The position numbers were made by a program, and so were the translations under genes. Positions 1 to 8,835 of a stretch of DNA of 64,000 nt are shown piece by piece. Position 1 is the first letter of the stretch. Every line of letters starts with the position of its first letter. Origin of the DNA: Tamlana sp. I1 (GTDB lineage: Bacteria; Bacteroidota; Bacteroidia; Flavobacteriales; Flavobacteriaceae); contig NZ_JACLAF010000003.1 in assembly GCF_015355625.1 (NCBI RefSeq), positions 1 to 64,000 on the forward strand, read 5' to 3'. A model generated the notes under the pieces. The model ran no database searches. It worked only from the letters and a program-made list of their open reading frames with translations, and was not told where the DNA came from.

Positions 1-140
1 ACTAAAGAATTCCAAGGAATGGCACTGTAAATTTTTCCTAAATCACTCTCTAAAAATCGGGAGTAATAAGTATTAAAGTTTTCTGTAGAAGATAAAAATG
101 AAAACTCATGCTGAAATTCACTAATTTTCTGTATTTTCAT
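1..140 (-). CDS. Possible transposase, N-terminal fragment cut by the window edge
   Basis: An ATG at 140-138 opens a minus-strand frame that stays open to the window edge (46 codons visible). The protein starts MKIQKISEFQHEF and contains SDLGKIYSAIPW around residues 32-43. I associate a short N-terminal segment ending in an LGK/R...IPW pattern with a group of Bacteroidota DDE transposases, but no catalytic residue is in view, so this is inference from family memory. The start codon lies just past the hairpin at 156-197. It could instead be an unrelated hypothetical protein; the sequence left of the window would settle it. Confidence 0.4.
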   Translation of the reverse strand, partial: MKIQKISEFQHEFSFLSSTENFNTYYSRFLESDLGKIYSAIPWNSL

Positions 141-155
141 AAACGTAAGAATAAG

Positions 156-197
156 AAAACCCCGTTTTTGGCTCTGATCAGCCTTTTTCGGGGTTTT
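156..197 (-). terminator. Rho-independent terminator of the downstream-facing secreted-protein gene
   Basis: AAAACCCCG (156-164) pairs with CGGGGTTTT (189-197), with an inner GGCT/AGCC stem. It lies 89 bases past the stop of the minus-strand gene ending at 286. A T-run flanks either side, so it could act in both directions. It also sits immediately before the start of the next minus-strand frame. Confidence 0.7.
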
Positions 198-285
198 TAT
201 GTACTTAAATTTACGTAAAAATACTTGTATTTACAAGGGATAACGCGTTTTCTGAATGTGCCTAAAAAAATAACTCAAACATTTA

Positions 286-1155
286 TTATTCACACATGGC
301 ATTTAAATAAAAGCTTAAATTCTGTCCGCTTTTATTCCAATTATCCATTGCCTTTTCTCTATAATAAGCAGTATGCGTTGGGGAGCTCGCAGTTGAAATC
401 GAAAAAAACTTACTGTTTTCAGTATCTTTCACACTTTCTATCCACTGGATTGTTACTGCCACATCTTCGGTTTCTTCGTTTAAATAAATTTCATAAGGTT
501 CTAAATCAACAGTAAACCAACCTAAAAAATTATCTTTTATTTCAAAAACAATGTTTTCTTGAACAATCAAATCGGAAGGTACTCCGTCTTTAATGTTATA
601 AAAATTAACTCTAAACTTTAACGATTTGAAATCATTTGAGCTTATATTAAAATTCAAATCTTTGATATTACAATTTCGTCTGATTTTAAATTTCATACCT
701 CTTTCTTTACTCAGCCGGTCGTCAACATCTTTTTCATAATATGAATAAAAATTAGAATGTAATAAGCCAAGGCCTTTTGAAGACCTTCCAATTTTTTTGG
801 CTTTTAATTTAACTTTATTTGAATTTACAATGATTTCAGCTAATTCTATATTCTTGGATTGAAGCAAAATAGAGGTAGACATCTTATCCAAATCCGAAAC
901 TATATATTTTTCGGTTTTAAATCCAACATGCGAAAAAACAACAGTGTCTTTTGGTGTCACTTTATTATTTAAAGCAAGATTGAATAAGCCATTTTTGTTA
1001 GAAACGGTTCCGACAGTTTTGTTCTTAATTCCGATATTAACATAAGCAAGTGGCGCTTTGTTTTCGAAATTCAGTATTCTTCCCGATAGTATTTTCTCTT
1101 GAGAATAAACAATTAAACTGAAAAACAGAGTTGTGGTTAACAAGAAAACTTTCAT
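286..1155 (-). CDS. Secreted protein with CarboxypepD_reg-like domain
   Basis: 289 aa. Residues 1-18 are a signal peptide (hydrophobic run ending IVYSQ). Residues about 22-105 match the carboxypeptidase regulatory-like (beta-sandwich) domain common in Bacteroidota: SGRIL, PLAYVNIGIKN, VGTVSNKNGLF and a VGFKTEKY strand, the same module that precedes TonB-dependent receptor plugs. No beta-barrel follows. The remaining 180 residues are of unknown fold with alternating polar and hydrophobic strands, so it is probably an exported or surface-associated protein, not a receptor. It is a lone minus-strand gene with its own terminator. The exact role is unknown. Confidence 0.75.
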   Translation of the reverse strand: MKVFLLTTTLFFSLIVYSQEKILSGRILNFENKAPLAYVNIGIKNKTVGTVSNKNGLFNLALNNKVTPKDTVVFSHVGFKTEKYIVSDLDKMSTSILLQSKNIELAEIIVNSNKVKLKAKKIGRSSKGLGLLHSNFYSYYEKDVDDRLSKERGMKFKIRRNCNIKDLNFNISSNDFKSLKFRVNFYNIKDGVPSDLIVQENIVFEIKDNFLGWFTVDLEPYEIYLNEETEDVAVTIQWIESVKDTENSKFFSISTASSPTHTAYYREKAMDNWNKSGQNLSFYLNAMCE

Positions 1156-1380
1156 AATAGTGATTGATTTTTGGTTTAGTGATCAATACTAAAAAATAAA
1201 AAAATCAATTTAAGTTAAGAATTTAACAATTAGGAAAACGTTAAGATTCAATCAATTGATATGATTTCTACACAATAATTATATTCCGTAAAATCTATGT
1301 GGAATTAATTATTTCTAATAATAATTCATCAAAATAAAGATTAAACATTTTATGACACCAAACACAAATCCTAAAAACCG

Positions 1381-1453
1381 TGAGCTATAAAATTGAAGTT
1401 TATAGCTCAAAATAACAAGATTTTTGAGCTATAAAACCCATCTCTATAGCTCA
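1381..1453. repeat. Two tandem inverted repeats of TGAGCTATA
   Basis: First palindrome: TGAGCTATAAA (1381-1391) and TTTATAGCTCA (1399-1409), arms of 11 bp with a 7-nt spacer. Second palindrome: TGAGCTATA (1425-1433) and TATAGCTCA (1445-1453), arms of 9 bp with an 11-nt spacer. The left arms start 44 bp apart, about four helical turns. The block ends about 105 bp before the TPR gene start. It may be a double operator or a remnant of a small mobile element; no regulator for it is visible nearby. Confidence 0.7.
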
Positions 1454-1546
1454 AAGCCCATCTTTTTAAAAATTTGGGTTGATTTAGAGATACCCATCGT
1501 TTACAGAATAATTCCAATTACTACAAGTTCAACACGGGACATTTAT

Positions 1547-1554
1547 TATCTTTA
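1547..1554 (+). promoter_or_regulatory. -7-like box of the TPR gene
   Basis: TATCTTTA matches the Bacteroidota -7 consensus TAnnTTTG except for the last base and ends four bases before the ATG at 1559. If used, the mRNA would be essentially leaderless. Confidence 0.4.
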
Positions 1555-1558
1555 CCCC

Positions 1559-3334
1559 ATGAAAGCTCTCCTTGTTATATTCCTATTTATTACGGCGTCT
1601 GTATACGCCCAAGAGGATTTGTTAGCCAAGGAATATTTTAATAACGGGGAGTATGAAAAAGCATTAGTAGAATACAAAAAACTCTACCAAAATGCGCCTT
1701 CAAACATCAATTACATCGAACAAATTATTAGTGCAGAACAGCAATTAGAACAGTATGCTGCTGTACAAACGTTTTTAGAAGGCATTTTAAAACGGGTGCA
1801 ATACCCTGCTTTCTTGGTTGAAATGGGCTATAATTACCAACTTAGTGGCCAACCAGAAATAGCGAAAGACTATTACCAACAAGCGCTTGCTGCAATAGAC
1901 GAGCGTCCAAATCATGTGTTTTCTATAGCACGCACGTTTCAAAGTCATTCACTTTTAAATGAAGCTGCACTAGCTTATGAAAAAGCTGCCACATTAAATT
2001 CAAATTTTAATTTCAGTATACAACTGGCGCAAATTTATGGCGAACAAGGACATATTGAAAAAATGTTTACAAGCTATTTGGAGTATGCCGAATCTAATCC
2101 TTCGGTTTTAAGTGATGTAAAACGAGCTATAAACGACTTTATAAGTGAAGACAGCAGCAATGAAAACAACATTGTATTCAGGAAAATACTGCTTAAAAAA
2201 ATGCAGCAAGATCCTAAAACACTTTGGAACTCCTTATTAAGTTGGTTATTTATTCAGCAAAAGGAATACCGAAAAGCATTTACTCAAGAAAAAGCTATTT
2301 ACAACAGGGAGCAACGCAGTTTACATCGCATTTTCGAGCTAGCCCAAATAGCAAATAAAGATGAGGATTACGAGGTTGCTAAAGACATTTACAACTACAT
2401 TATTGAAACCACACAAAGCGACAACACCAAATTAGAAGCACATTATTTCTTACTAGAAATAGAAGTTAAAACAAGCTCAAAAAGCGATTACGCCAACATA
2501 AAAGCTAAATATTTAGAGCTTTTAAAGCAGTATCCTAAAAAAGATAAAACACTAGATTTACAAATAGCTTATGCCGATTTTCTAGCGTTTTATATGAATG
2601 AAACCAGCGAAGCCATTAGCTTTTTAGAAAACACGCTTAACGAACCATTAAGCAAAATGGAAAATGCCCAAGTAAAACTGAAGCTAGGCGATATTTTAGT
2701 ATTACAAGAACAATTTAATAAGGCTTTAATTTATTATTCTCAAATCCAGAGGAATTTAAAAAACAGCACCATATCCCAAGAAGCCCGTTTTAAAGTTGCT
2801 AAAGCTAGTTATTACAAAGGAGATTTTAAATGGGCCGAATCGCAGCTTAAAATTTTAAAAGCTTCAACTTCGCAGCTTATTGCTAATGATGCCTTAGATT
2901 TAAAATTATTAATAAGCGACAATAAATATGAAGACTCATTGCAAACCGCTTTAAAAATTTATGCTAAAGCCGATTTGTTAGCCTTTCAAAACAGAAATGA
3001 AGAAGCCATTGTTTTATTAGATAAAATTTTAGACGAGCACAAAACCGAACCTATTATCGCGCAAGCCTTATTTAAACAAGCACAACTGTTTGTAAAAGAA
3101 TCGGAATTTAAAAAAGCAACGGCCAATTACGAATTCATTATCGCCAATTATAAAGATGGCATTTTAATAGACGACGCCTATTTCAATCTGGCTAAAATTT
3201 ATGAAAATCAATTAAACGAGCCGGAAAAAGCAAAAGCTTTATACGAGAAAATCATCTTTAATCATGCCGATAGCATTTACTTTGTTGAGGCAAGAAAACA
3301 CTTTAGAGCCTTACGCGGAGATGCTATAAATTAA
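1559..3334 (+). CDS. Exported tetratricopeptide repeat (TPR) protein
   Basis: 591 aa from the ATG at 1559. This start was chosen because it begins a clean signal peptide (MKALLVIFLFITASVYAQ); the in-frame ATG at 1424 would add 45 residues in front and run through palindromic DNA. The mature protein is almost entirely helical TPR units, for example YFNNGEYEKALVEYKKL near residue 24 and YFNLAKIYENQLNEPEKAKALYEKII near the C-terminus, where the spacing resembles BamD/YbgF-type outer-membrane-assembly TPRs. It is likely periplasmic and a protein-interaction scaffold; the partner is unknown. The DUF4286 gene follows after 39 bp, so the two may be co-transcribed. Confidence 0.85.
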   Translation: MKALLVIFLFITASVYAQEDLLAKEYFNNGEYEKALVEYKKLYQNAPSNINYIEQIISAEQQLEQYAAVQTFLEGILKRVQYPAFLVEMGYNYQLSGQPEIAKDYYQQALAAIDERPNHVFSIARTFQSHSLLNEAALAYEKAATLNSNFNFSIQLAQIYGEQGHIEKMFTSYLEYAESNPSVLSDVKRAINDFISEDSSNENNIVFRKILLKKMQQDPKTLWNSLLSWLFIQQKEYRKAFTQEKAIYNREQRSLHRIFELAQIANKDEDYEVAKDIYNYIIETTQSDNTKLEAHYFLLEIEVKTSSKSDYANIKAKYLELLKQYPKKDKTLDLQIAYADFLAFYMNETSEAISFLENTLNEPLSKMENAQVKLKLGDILVLQEQFNKALIYYSQIQRNLKNSTISQEARFKVAKASYYKGDFKWAESQLKILKASTSQLIANDALDLKLLISDNKYEDSLQTALKIYAKADLLAFQNRNEEAIVLLDKILDEHKTEPIIAQALFKQAQLFVKESEFKKATANYEFIIANYKDGILIDDAYFNLAKIYENQLNEPEKAKALYEKIIFNHADSIYFVEARKHFRALRGDAIN

Positions 3335-3373
3335 GTTTAGTAGCAGCGCATTAATTCAACAAAAAATAAAATC

Positions 3374-3697
3374 ATGTACATATACAACGTAACGGTAAAC
3401 ATAGACGAGTCGGTTCATGACGAATGGCTAATTTGGATAAAAGAACAAATTCCCAAAGTTTTAGGTACAGGAAAATTTGAAAAAGCCACCCTAACGCGCG
3501 TTTTAGTTGAAGAAGAAATGGGCGGCACCACCTACTCTATTCAATACAAATCGTATTCGCGAGAAGCCTTAGACGCCTATTTTAGAGAAGATGCTGAAAG
3601 AATTCAACAAGAAGGCTTGAAAAAATTTGCCGATAAAATGCTTTCGTTTAGAACCGAACTTCAAATTATAGACGAATACACCGTAAATTTCAAATAA
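3374..3697 (+). CDS. DUF4286 family protein
   Basis: 107 aa, the usual size for DUF4286. It begins MYIYNVTVNID and keeps the family's core: an alternating beta/alpha pattern resembling a dimeric ferredoxin-like barrel, with a W-x-x-W segment (DEWLIWIKEQIP) and a GTTYSIQY strand. It has no signal peptide or membrane segment and is probably cytoplasmic. The function of the family is not established. It lies between the TPR gene and rsmA. Confidence 0.8.
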   Translation: MYIYNVTVNIDESVHDEWLIWIKEQIPKVLGTGKFEKATLTRVLVEEEMGGTTYSIQYKSYSREALDAYFREDAERIQQEGLKKFADKMLSFRTELQIIDEYTVNFK

Positions 3698-3741
3698 CTT
3701 TTTTAGCTTTTTAAAAACCGCAGCATCTATTTATAAAAACT

Positions 3742-3749
3742 TACTTTTG
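3742..3749 (+). promoter_or_regulatory. Possible -7 box upstream of rsmA
   Basis: TACTTTTG matches TAnnTTTG exactly. It lies 114 bp before the rsmA start. No convincing -33 TTG at the usual distance was seen, so this is tentative. Confidence 0.35.
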
Positions 3750-3863
3750 TAAACTGTTATGCATGATGACTGAGATTTGTCGATTCGCTTGAATTTTACG
3801 AATGAAAATGAGTGGCATTAGTATCGATAATCAAATTTCATAACCTACTAAAACCTCTTACGA

Positions 3864-4640
3864 ATGACAGTAAAAGCAAAAAAACATTTAGGTCAGCATT
3901 TTTTAAATGACGAATCTGTAGCCGAAAGAATTGCCGATTCGCTTACTTTAAAAAACTACAAAAAGGTTTTAGAAATAGGTCCTGGTATGGGCGTGCTTAC
4001 CAAATATTTACTAAAAAAAGACATCACCACCTATGTGGTTGAAATAGACAGCGAATCGGTTGAATATTTACAAGCCAATTACCTCAATCTAGCACCGCGA
4101 ATTATTGAAAAAGATTTTTTAAAATACGATTTAAACGAGGTGTTTAAAGGTGAACCCTTTGCTATTATTGGCAATTTCCCTTATAATATTTCAACACAAA
4201 TTGTTTTTAAAACTTTGGAAATGCGCGATCAAATTCCCGAATTTTCAGGCATGTTTCAAAAGGAAGTCGCCGAACGTATTTGCTCCAAAGAAGGCAGTAA
4301 AATTTATGGCATCCTTTCGGTTTTAGCACAAGCATTTTACGACGCCGAATATTTATTTACAGTACCACCAAACGTTTTTAATCCGCCGCCAAAAGTAGAT
4401 TCAGGCGTTTTAAGACTCACTCGAAAAGCAGATTACAGTTTACCCTGTGATGAGAAATTGTTTTTCAAAACCGTAAAAACCGCCTTTCAGCAACGCCGAA
4501 AAACACTTCGTAACAGTTTAAAAACATTCAATTTATCCGATAATTTAAAAGCAAATAGTATATTTGGCCAACGACCAGAACAACTAAGCGTTCAAAAGTT
4601 TATCGAGCTTACTATACTTATCGAAAAAGACGAAAACTAA
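3864..4640 (+). CDS. rsmA: 16S rRNA (adenine1518-N6/adenine1519-N6)-dimethyltransferase RsmA (KsgA)
   Basis: 258 aa, typical for RsmA. It dimethylates two adjacent adenines in the 3' hairpin of 16S rRNA during small-subunit maturation. Visible motifs: GQHFLND at residues 10-16, the SAM-binding [10 protein letters not shown] at about 37-46, and the catalytic NFPYNIS at 104-110 (family NLPYNIS, here with F for L as is common in this group). A C-terminal helical domain carries [13 protein letters not shown]. The mgtE gene starts 24 bp downstream, so the two are probably one transcript. Confidence 0.97.
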   Translation: MTVKAKKHLGQHFLNDESVAERIADSLTLKNYKKVLEIGPGMGVLTKYLLKKDITTYVVEIDSESVEYLQANYLNLAPRIIEKDFLKYDLNEVFKGEPFAIIGNFPYNISTQIVFKTLEMRDQIPEFSGMFQKEVAERICSKEGSKIYGILSVLAQAFYDAEYLFTVPPNVFNPPPKVDSGVLRLTRKADYSLPCDEKLFFKTVKTAFQQRRKTLRNSLKTFNLSDNLKANSIFGQRPEQLSVQKFIELTILIEKDEN

Positions 4641-4664
4641 TTAACTTCTAGCAATTTATTTTGA

Positions 4665-6038
4665 ATGAAAGAAGAAAAAGAAAACATACAATTTCAGCTT
4701 ACCGATGAACTCATTGAGCAGGTACAATTACTAGTCGAACAACAACAAGACAAAGAATTACGCAAGCTTTTAAATGATTTTCACTATGCTGATATCGCCG
4801 AAATTCTAGATGAAATAAATCTAGAAGAAGCCATGTATGTGATTAAACTTCTGGATTCTGAAACGACTTCCGACATCCTAATGGAGTTGGACGAAGACAA
4901 TCGTGAGAAAGTCTTAAAGAACCTTTCAGCCAAGGAAATTGCTGAAGAAGTAGAAGAATTAGACACCGATGATGCTGCCGATATTATTGCCGAATTACCT
5001 TTAGAGCGTCAGCAAGAAGTTATTTCGAATATTGAAGATGTAGAACACCAGGCCGAAATTCGAGAACTTTTAGCTTACGATGAAGATACCGCTGGGGGAC
5101 TTATGGCTAAAGAGCTGGTTAAAGTTTACGATACCTGGACCGTTGCGGGTTGCTTACGTAGAATTCGAGGTCAAGCCGAAGAAGTAAAGCGTGTGCACTC
5201 GGTTTACGTGGTAGACAAAAAAGATAAATTGGTGGGCAGACTGTCTTTAAAAGATCTTATTGTTGCCAAAAACGAACAAAAAATTGCAGAAATTTATATC
5301 TCTAGTGTCGATGCGGTAAATGTGCATGAAGATGCAGAGGAGGTTGTAAAAATCATGCAAAAATACGATTTGGAAGCCATTCCGGTGGTAGATGATAATT
5401 ACACCTTATTAGGCCGAATTACCATTGATGACATTGTAGATGTTATGAAGGAAGAAGCCGAAAAAGATTATCAATTAGCGGCTGGTATTACAAGCGAAGT
5501 CGATGCCGATGATAGCATTTGGGAACTCACCAAAGCACGATTACCCTGGCTATTAATTGGAATGTTTGGCGGTATTGGCGCCGCAAGTATTATAAACGGT
5601 TTTAGCGATGCCATGCTAAAATTCCCTGCTTTACTTATGTTTATTCCTTTAATTCAAGCCACTGCTGGGAATGTTGGTGTACAATCTTCTGCCATTGTCG
5701 TGCAAGGTCTTGCAAATAATACCATTGACGGTAAAATTCTTAGCCGATTATTAAAAGAATTTGTGCTTGGCTTAGTAAACGGATTGGCCATTGCAGCCAT
5801 AGTATTATTAATAAGTCATTTTATTTTTAAAACCACCTATTTAGAGTCCTTAACCATTTGTGTCGCTTTAATTACCGTCATCATTATGGCCGCATTAATA
5901 GGCACCTTCATCCCTATTTTTCTAGATAAACGCGGTATCGATGCCGCAGTGGCCACAGGACCATTCATCACCACAAGTAATGATGTTTTTGGAATTTTCA
6001 TCTATTTCCTAATCGCTAAATTAATTCTACATTTTTAA
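4665..6038 (+). CDS. mgtE: Magnesium transporter MgtE
   Basis: 457 aa, full length for MgtE. Domains in order: acidic superhelical MgtE_N (about 30-130, with many E/D residues and the TAGGLMA motif at its end), a CBS-domain pair (about 135-255), a connecting helix, then five membrane segments from about residue 290 to the end. The N-terminal and CBS domains sense intracellular Mg2+ and close the channel when it is high (known for the family). TM motifs include GNVGVQSSAIVVQGL and ATGPFITTSNDVFG, which line the pore. It follows rsmA closely. Confidence 0.96.
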   Translation: MKEEKENIQFQLTDELIEQVQLLVEQQQDKELRKLLNDFHYADIAEILDEINLEEAMYVIKLLDSETTSDILMELDEDNREKVLKNLSAKEIAEEVEELDTDDAADIIAELPLERQQEVISNIEDVEHQAEIRELLAYDEDTAGGLMAKELVKVYDTWTVAGCLRRIRGQAEEVKRVHSVYVVDKKDKLVGRLSLKDLIVAKNEQKIAEIYISSVDAVNVHEDAEEVVKIMQKYDLEAIPVVDDNYTLLGRITIDDIVDVMKEEAEKDYQLAAGITSEVDADDSIWELTKARLPWLLIGMFGGIGAASIINGFSDAMLKFPALLMFIPLIQATAGNVGVQSSAIVVQGLANNTIDGKILSRLLKEFVLGLVNGLAIAAIVLLISHFIFKTTYLESLTICVALITVIIMAALIGTFIPIFLDKRGIDAAVATGPFITTSNDVFGIFIYFLIAKLILHF

Positions 6039-6179
6039 TCATATTCTAAAAGCCTGATTAAAGTTTTAGCCTCCTTTTAATTGAAATAAAAAGCATTAGC
6101 ATCACTTTAATTTCAGTTTGTGTTAAGTCCTAATAAATATTAGTCCTAATTATCTGTTTTCTATACCTTAGGTTTTAAT

Positions 6180-6187
6180 TATCTTTG
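6180..6187 (+). promoter_or_regulatory. -7 box of the yicC gene
   Basis: TATCTTTG matches TAnnTTTG exactly and ends 21 bases before the chosen yicC ATG at 6209. It argues that the upstream TTG (6185-6187), which overlaps this box, is not the start codon. Confidence 0.55.
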
Positions 6188-6208
6188 CTTAACTTAATAC
6201 TTCAGTAT

Positions 6209-7066
6209 ATGATATATTCAATGACAGGTTACGGAAAATCTGTTTTGCAACTGCCCACTAAAAAAATAACAATCGAGCTTAAATCTTTAAACAGTAAAAA
6301 TTTAGATTTAAACGTTAGAATGCCTTCTATTTACAGAGAAAAAGAACTGGCTATTAGAAAGCTTCTTGCCGAAAAATTAGAGCGTGGCAAAGTTGATTTT
6401 TCAATTTATGTTGAAGCAACTGCTGAAGACACATCAACGCAAATTAACACCCCTGTTGTTAAACAATATATCGAGCAATTAAAAAATGTTGTAGACGGCG
6501 ATGCTATTGAATTACTAAAAATGGCCGTGCGTTTTCCCGATGCTTTAAATACCGTACGAGAGGAAATTGATGCTGAAGAATGGCAAACCATTAACACCGA
6601 AATCCTAACTGCTATTGATGACATTATCAATTACCGTTTAAACGAAGGCAAGGTTTTAGAGGCCGATTTTAATAACCGTATTGTAACGATTTCAAAAATT
6701 CTAGATGAAGTTATTGCTATGGATCCCGAGCGTGTCGAGGGTGTTCGCGAACGTTTATTAAAAGGTGTTGAAGAATTAAGAGAGAAATACGACGAAAACA
6801 GATTCGAACAAGAATTGGTGTATTACATTGAAAAATTCGATATTACTGAAGAAAAAGTACGTTTAAAAAACCATCTAAATTATTTCACCGAATCGATTAA
6901 TTCTGAAGATTCTAACGGAAAAAAACTAGGCTTTATCAGTCAAGAAATGGGCCGAGAAATTAATACCATTGGCTCTAAAAGTAATTATGCGCCCATGCAA
7001 CAATTGGTGGTGCAAATGAAAGACGAATTAGAAAAAATTAAGGAACAATTATTAAACGTACTTTAA
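6209..7066 (+). CDS. yicC: YicC/YloC family endoribonuclease
   Basis: 285 aa from the ATG at 6209. An earlier TTG in frame overlaps the promoter box, while the chosen start gives MIYSMTGYGKS, matching the family N-terminus (MI-SMTGFG). The C-terminal DUF1732 motif is present (GFISQEMGREINTIGSKS, then a KDELEKIKEQLLNV tail). Family members have been described as endoribonucleases acting on RNA; the targets here are unknown. It is followed by gmk, an order common in many bacteria, and then nadD. It is cytoplasmic. Confidence 0.93.
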   Translation: MIYSMTGYGKSVLQLPTKKITIELKSLNSKNLDLNVRMPSIYREKELAIRKLLAEKLERGKVDFSIYVEATAEDTSTQINTPVVKQYIEQLKNVVDGDAIELLKMAVRFPDALNTVREEIDAEEWQTINTEILTAIDDIINYRLNEGKVLEADFNNRIVTISKILDEVIAMDPERVEGVRERLLKGVEELREKYDENRFEQELVYYIEKFDITEEKVRLKNHLNYFTESINSEDSNGKKLGFISQEMGREINTIGSKSNYAPMQQLVVQMKDELEKIKEQLLNVL

Positions 7067-7133
7067 CTAGTTTTCAGTTACAGAGTTCAGTCGCGGTCGC
7101 AGTAATCAATAAATAGTAAAAATAAGTCTTAAA

Positions 7134-7721
7134 GTGGATCAAAAAAATAATAAAAAAGGCAAACTTATCGTGTTTTCTGCACCTTCAGGATCGGGAAAAA
7201 CAACCATAGTAAGACATTTATTAGGTGTTGAAGATTTGAATTTAGAATTTTCTATTTCGGCTACTTCCAGAGAAAAACGCGGTACCGAAGAGCATGGCAA
7301 AGACTATTACTTTTTATCGGCTGAAGACTTTAAAAACAAAATTAAAAACGACGAGTTTTTAGAGTGGGAAGAAGTGTATCGCGATAATTTTTACGGTACT
7401 TTAAAAACCGAAGTCGAACGCATTTGGGCAAAAGGCAAGAATGTTATTTTTGATATTGATGTTTCTGGCGGACTCCGAATTAAACGTAAATTTCCAGATG
7501 AAACTTTAGCTGTTTTTGTAAAACCACCAAGTGTCGACGAACTTAAAATTCGTTTAAAAAAGCGAAAAACAGAAACCGAAGATAAAATTAACATGCGTGT
7601 TGCTAAATCTTCAGCCGAATTAGCCACAGCACCTTTATTCGACACCATTGTTATTAACGATACTTTGGAACATGCCTTAGAGGAAGCCCACCAAAAAATT
7701 AGTGATTTTATAAACTCTTAG
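7134..7721 (+). CDS. gmk: Guanylate kinase
   Basis: 195 aa. It converts GMP plus ATP to GDP plus ADP. The P-loop APSGSGKTT lies at residues 16-24, followed by the GMP-binding segment (SATSREKRGTEEHGKDYYF) and the lid with KRKTETEDKINMRV. The start is a GTG at 7134; no ATG lies in frame upstream and the P-loop position fits the family. It sits between yicC and nadD with short gaps (67 and 10 bp), suggesting one operon. Confidence 0.96.
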   Translation: MDQKNNKKGKLIVFSAPSGSGKTTIVRHLLGVEDLNLEFSISATSREKRGTEEHGKDYYFLSAEDFKNKIKNDEFLEWEEVYRDNFYGTLKTEVERIWAKGKNVIFDIDVSGGLRIKRKFPDETLAVFVKPPSVDELKIRLKKRKTETEDKINMRVAKSSAELATAPLFDTIVINDTLEHALEEAHQKISDFINS

Positions 7722-7731
7722 TCGTTCTTCA

Positions 7732-8310
7732 ATGAAAATCGGATTGTATTTTGGTTCTTTCAACCCCATTCATATTGGACATATGGTTATTGGAAATCAT
7801 ATTGCAGAATATAGCAATTTAGACGAAATTTGGTTCGTGGTAACCCCTCACAATCCGTTTAAAGAAAAAAAGACCTTATTAGACAATCATCATCGGTTAG
7901 AAATGGTGTATCGCGCTACCGAACCTTACCAAAAGTTAAAACCCTGCGATATAGAATTTAAATTACCGCAACCCAATTACACCATCGATACCTTAGTTTA
8001 TTTACAAGAAAAATACCCCACAAAGGAGTTTTCTTTAATTATGGGCGAAGACAATTTAAAGAGCTTTCACAAGTGGAAAAACTACCAGCTTATTCTAGAA
8101 AACCACTTTGTTTACGTGTATCCGCGTATTTCAGAAAACAAAATAGAAACTCAATTTGATGGACACCCCAAAATTGTTCATATCGATGCGCCTATCATGC
8201 AACTCTCATCCTCTTTTATTCGAAAAGCGATAGCTGCAAAGAAAAATATTCAACCTATGCTTCCTGAATTTGTTTGGGAATATTTAGATGAAATGAATTT
8301 TTATAAGTAA
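7732..8310 (+). CDS. nadD: Nicotinate-nucleotide adenylyltransferase
   Basis: 192 aa. It joins nicotinate mononucleotide and ATP to form deamido-NAD in NAD synthesis. The N-terminal motif GLYFGSFNPIHIGH carries the nucleotidyltransferase HxGH signature at residues 14-17. The C-terminal SSSFIRKAI is the family's (S/T)xxxR motif. Length is normal. It starts 10 bp after gmk and is probably co-transcribed with yicC-gmk. Confidence 0.95.
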   Translation: MKIGLYFGSFNPIHIGHMVIGNHIAEYSNLDEIWFVVTPHNPFKEKKTLLDNHHRLEMVYRATEPYQKLKPCDIEFKLPQPNYTIDTLVYLQEKYPTKEFSLIMGEDNLKSFHKWKNYQLILENHFVYVYPRISENKIETQFDGHPKIVHIDAPIMQLSSSFIRKAIAAKKNIQPMLPEFVWEYLDEMNFYK

Positions 8311-8436
8311 CTTTATTACAATAACTTAACACTCCCGTAACATCTACCTCGATTTTAGCCTATACTTTTAATTTTCTTGTTTGGTTGGAACTTTTTTTAT
8401 AAAAAACCAACACGACAATTTAAAACTAAAGGCCAA

Positions 8437-8835
8437 ATGAATATTGAAAACACCGCAGATTTTTTAAAGCAGTTTGATTATAAATTCAAACGTAAGGGCG
8501 ACACAATAACCATTATCATGGATTATAGCCATCGTATTTTCATCGACTTTAAAAACCCCAACAAAATTGTAATAAAAGATCAGTTAGTTACCTGGAACTT
8601 TATTACAGGCATGTTAAAAATGAGCATTCGCAAAGCCATACTTCTAAATCTTTTATGCAATATGGGCTTCAGTGCTTTAATAGCGTTTTTCGATTTAAGT
8701 GCTGGCATAGCCGTATTTTGCGTTTTATTAATATGGACGCTTTTTTGGTCTATTGTACACATTTCAAAATACGATAAATTAAGAGACATGCTTACCAATT
8801 GGAGTCATCAAGGCGTGTATTCTATAGAATCTTAA
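8437..8835 (+). CDS. Membrane protein of unknown function
   Basis: 132 aa from the ATG at 8437 (a TTG at 8377 would add 20 basic residues; the ATG is preceded by AAAGG and gives a more normal N-terminus, MNIENTADFLKQF). Residues about 1-60 are soluble and polar, with beta-strand-like stretches (GDTITIIMDYSHRIFIDF). Two adjacent hydrophobic helices follow around residues 70-110, then a short charged tail. I do not recognise the family. It follows nadD on the same strand but 126 bp away, so operon membership is uncertain. Confidence 0.6.
   Translation: MNIENTADFLKQFDYKFKRKGDTITIIMDYSHRIFIDFKNPNKIVIKDQLVTWNFITGMLKMSIRKAILLNLLCNMGFSALIAFFDLSAGIAVFCVLLIWTLFWSIVHISKYDKLRDMLTNWSHQGVYSIES

Larger units (their letters stand above)
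1156..1558. other. 403-bp non-coding stretch between divergent genes
   Basis: This AT-rich spacer separates the minus-strand secreted-protein gene from the plus-strand TPR gene. It holds the paired palindromes at 1381-1453 and a -7-like box at 1547-1554. An ATG-started plus-strand extension of the TPR frame is open from 1424, but it crosses the palindromes and would bury the signal peptide, so it is not treated as coding. Nothing else was recognised. Confidence 0.6.

Noticed and set aside
225-515. 96-codon plus-strand frame at the left end
   Set aside because: It lies antisense to the 3' half of the secreted protein gene, has no family resemblance and starts in the AT-rich spacer; a shadow frame.
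1424-1558. N-terminal extension of the TPR protein
   Set aside because: It crosses the second TGAGCTATA palindrome and would place 45 residues before a clear signal peptide.
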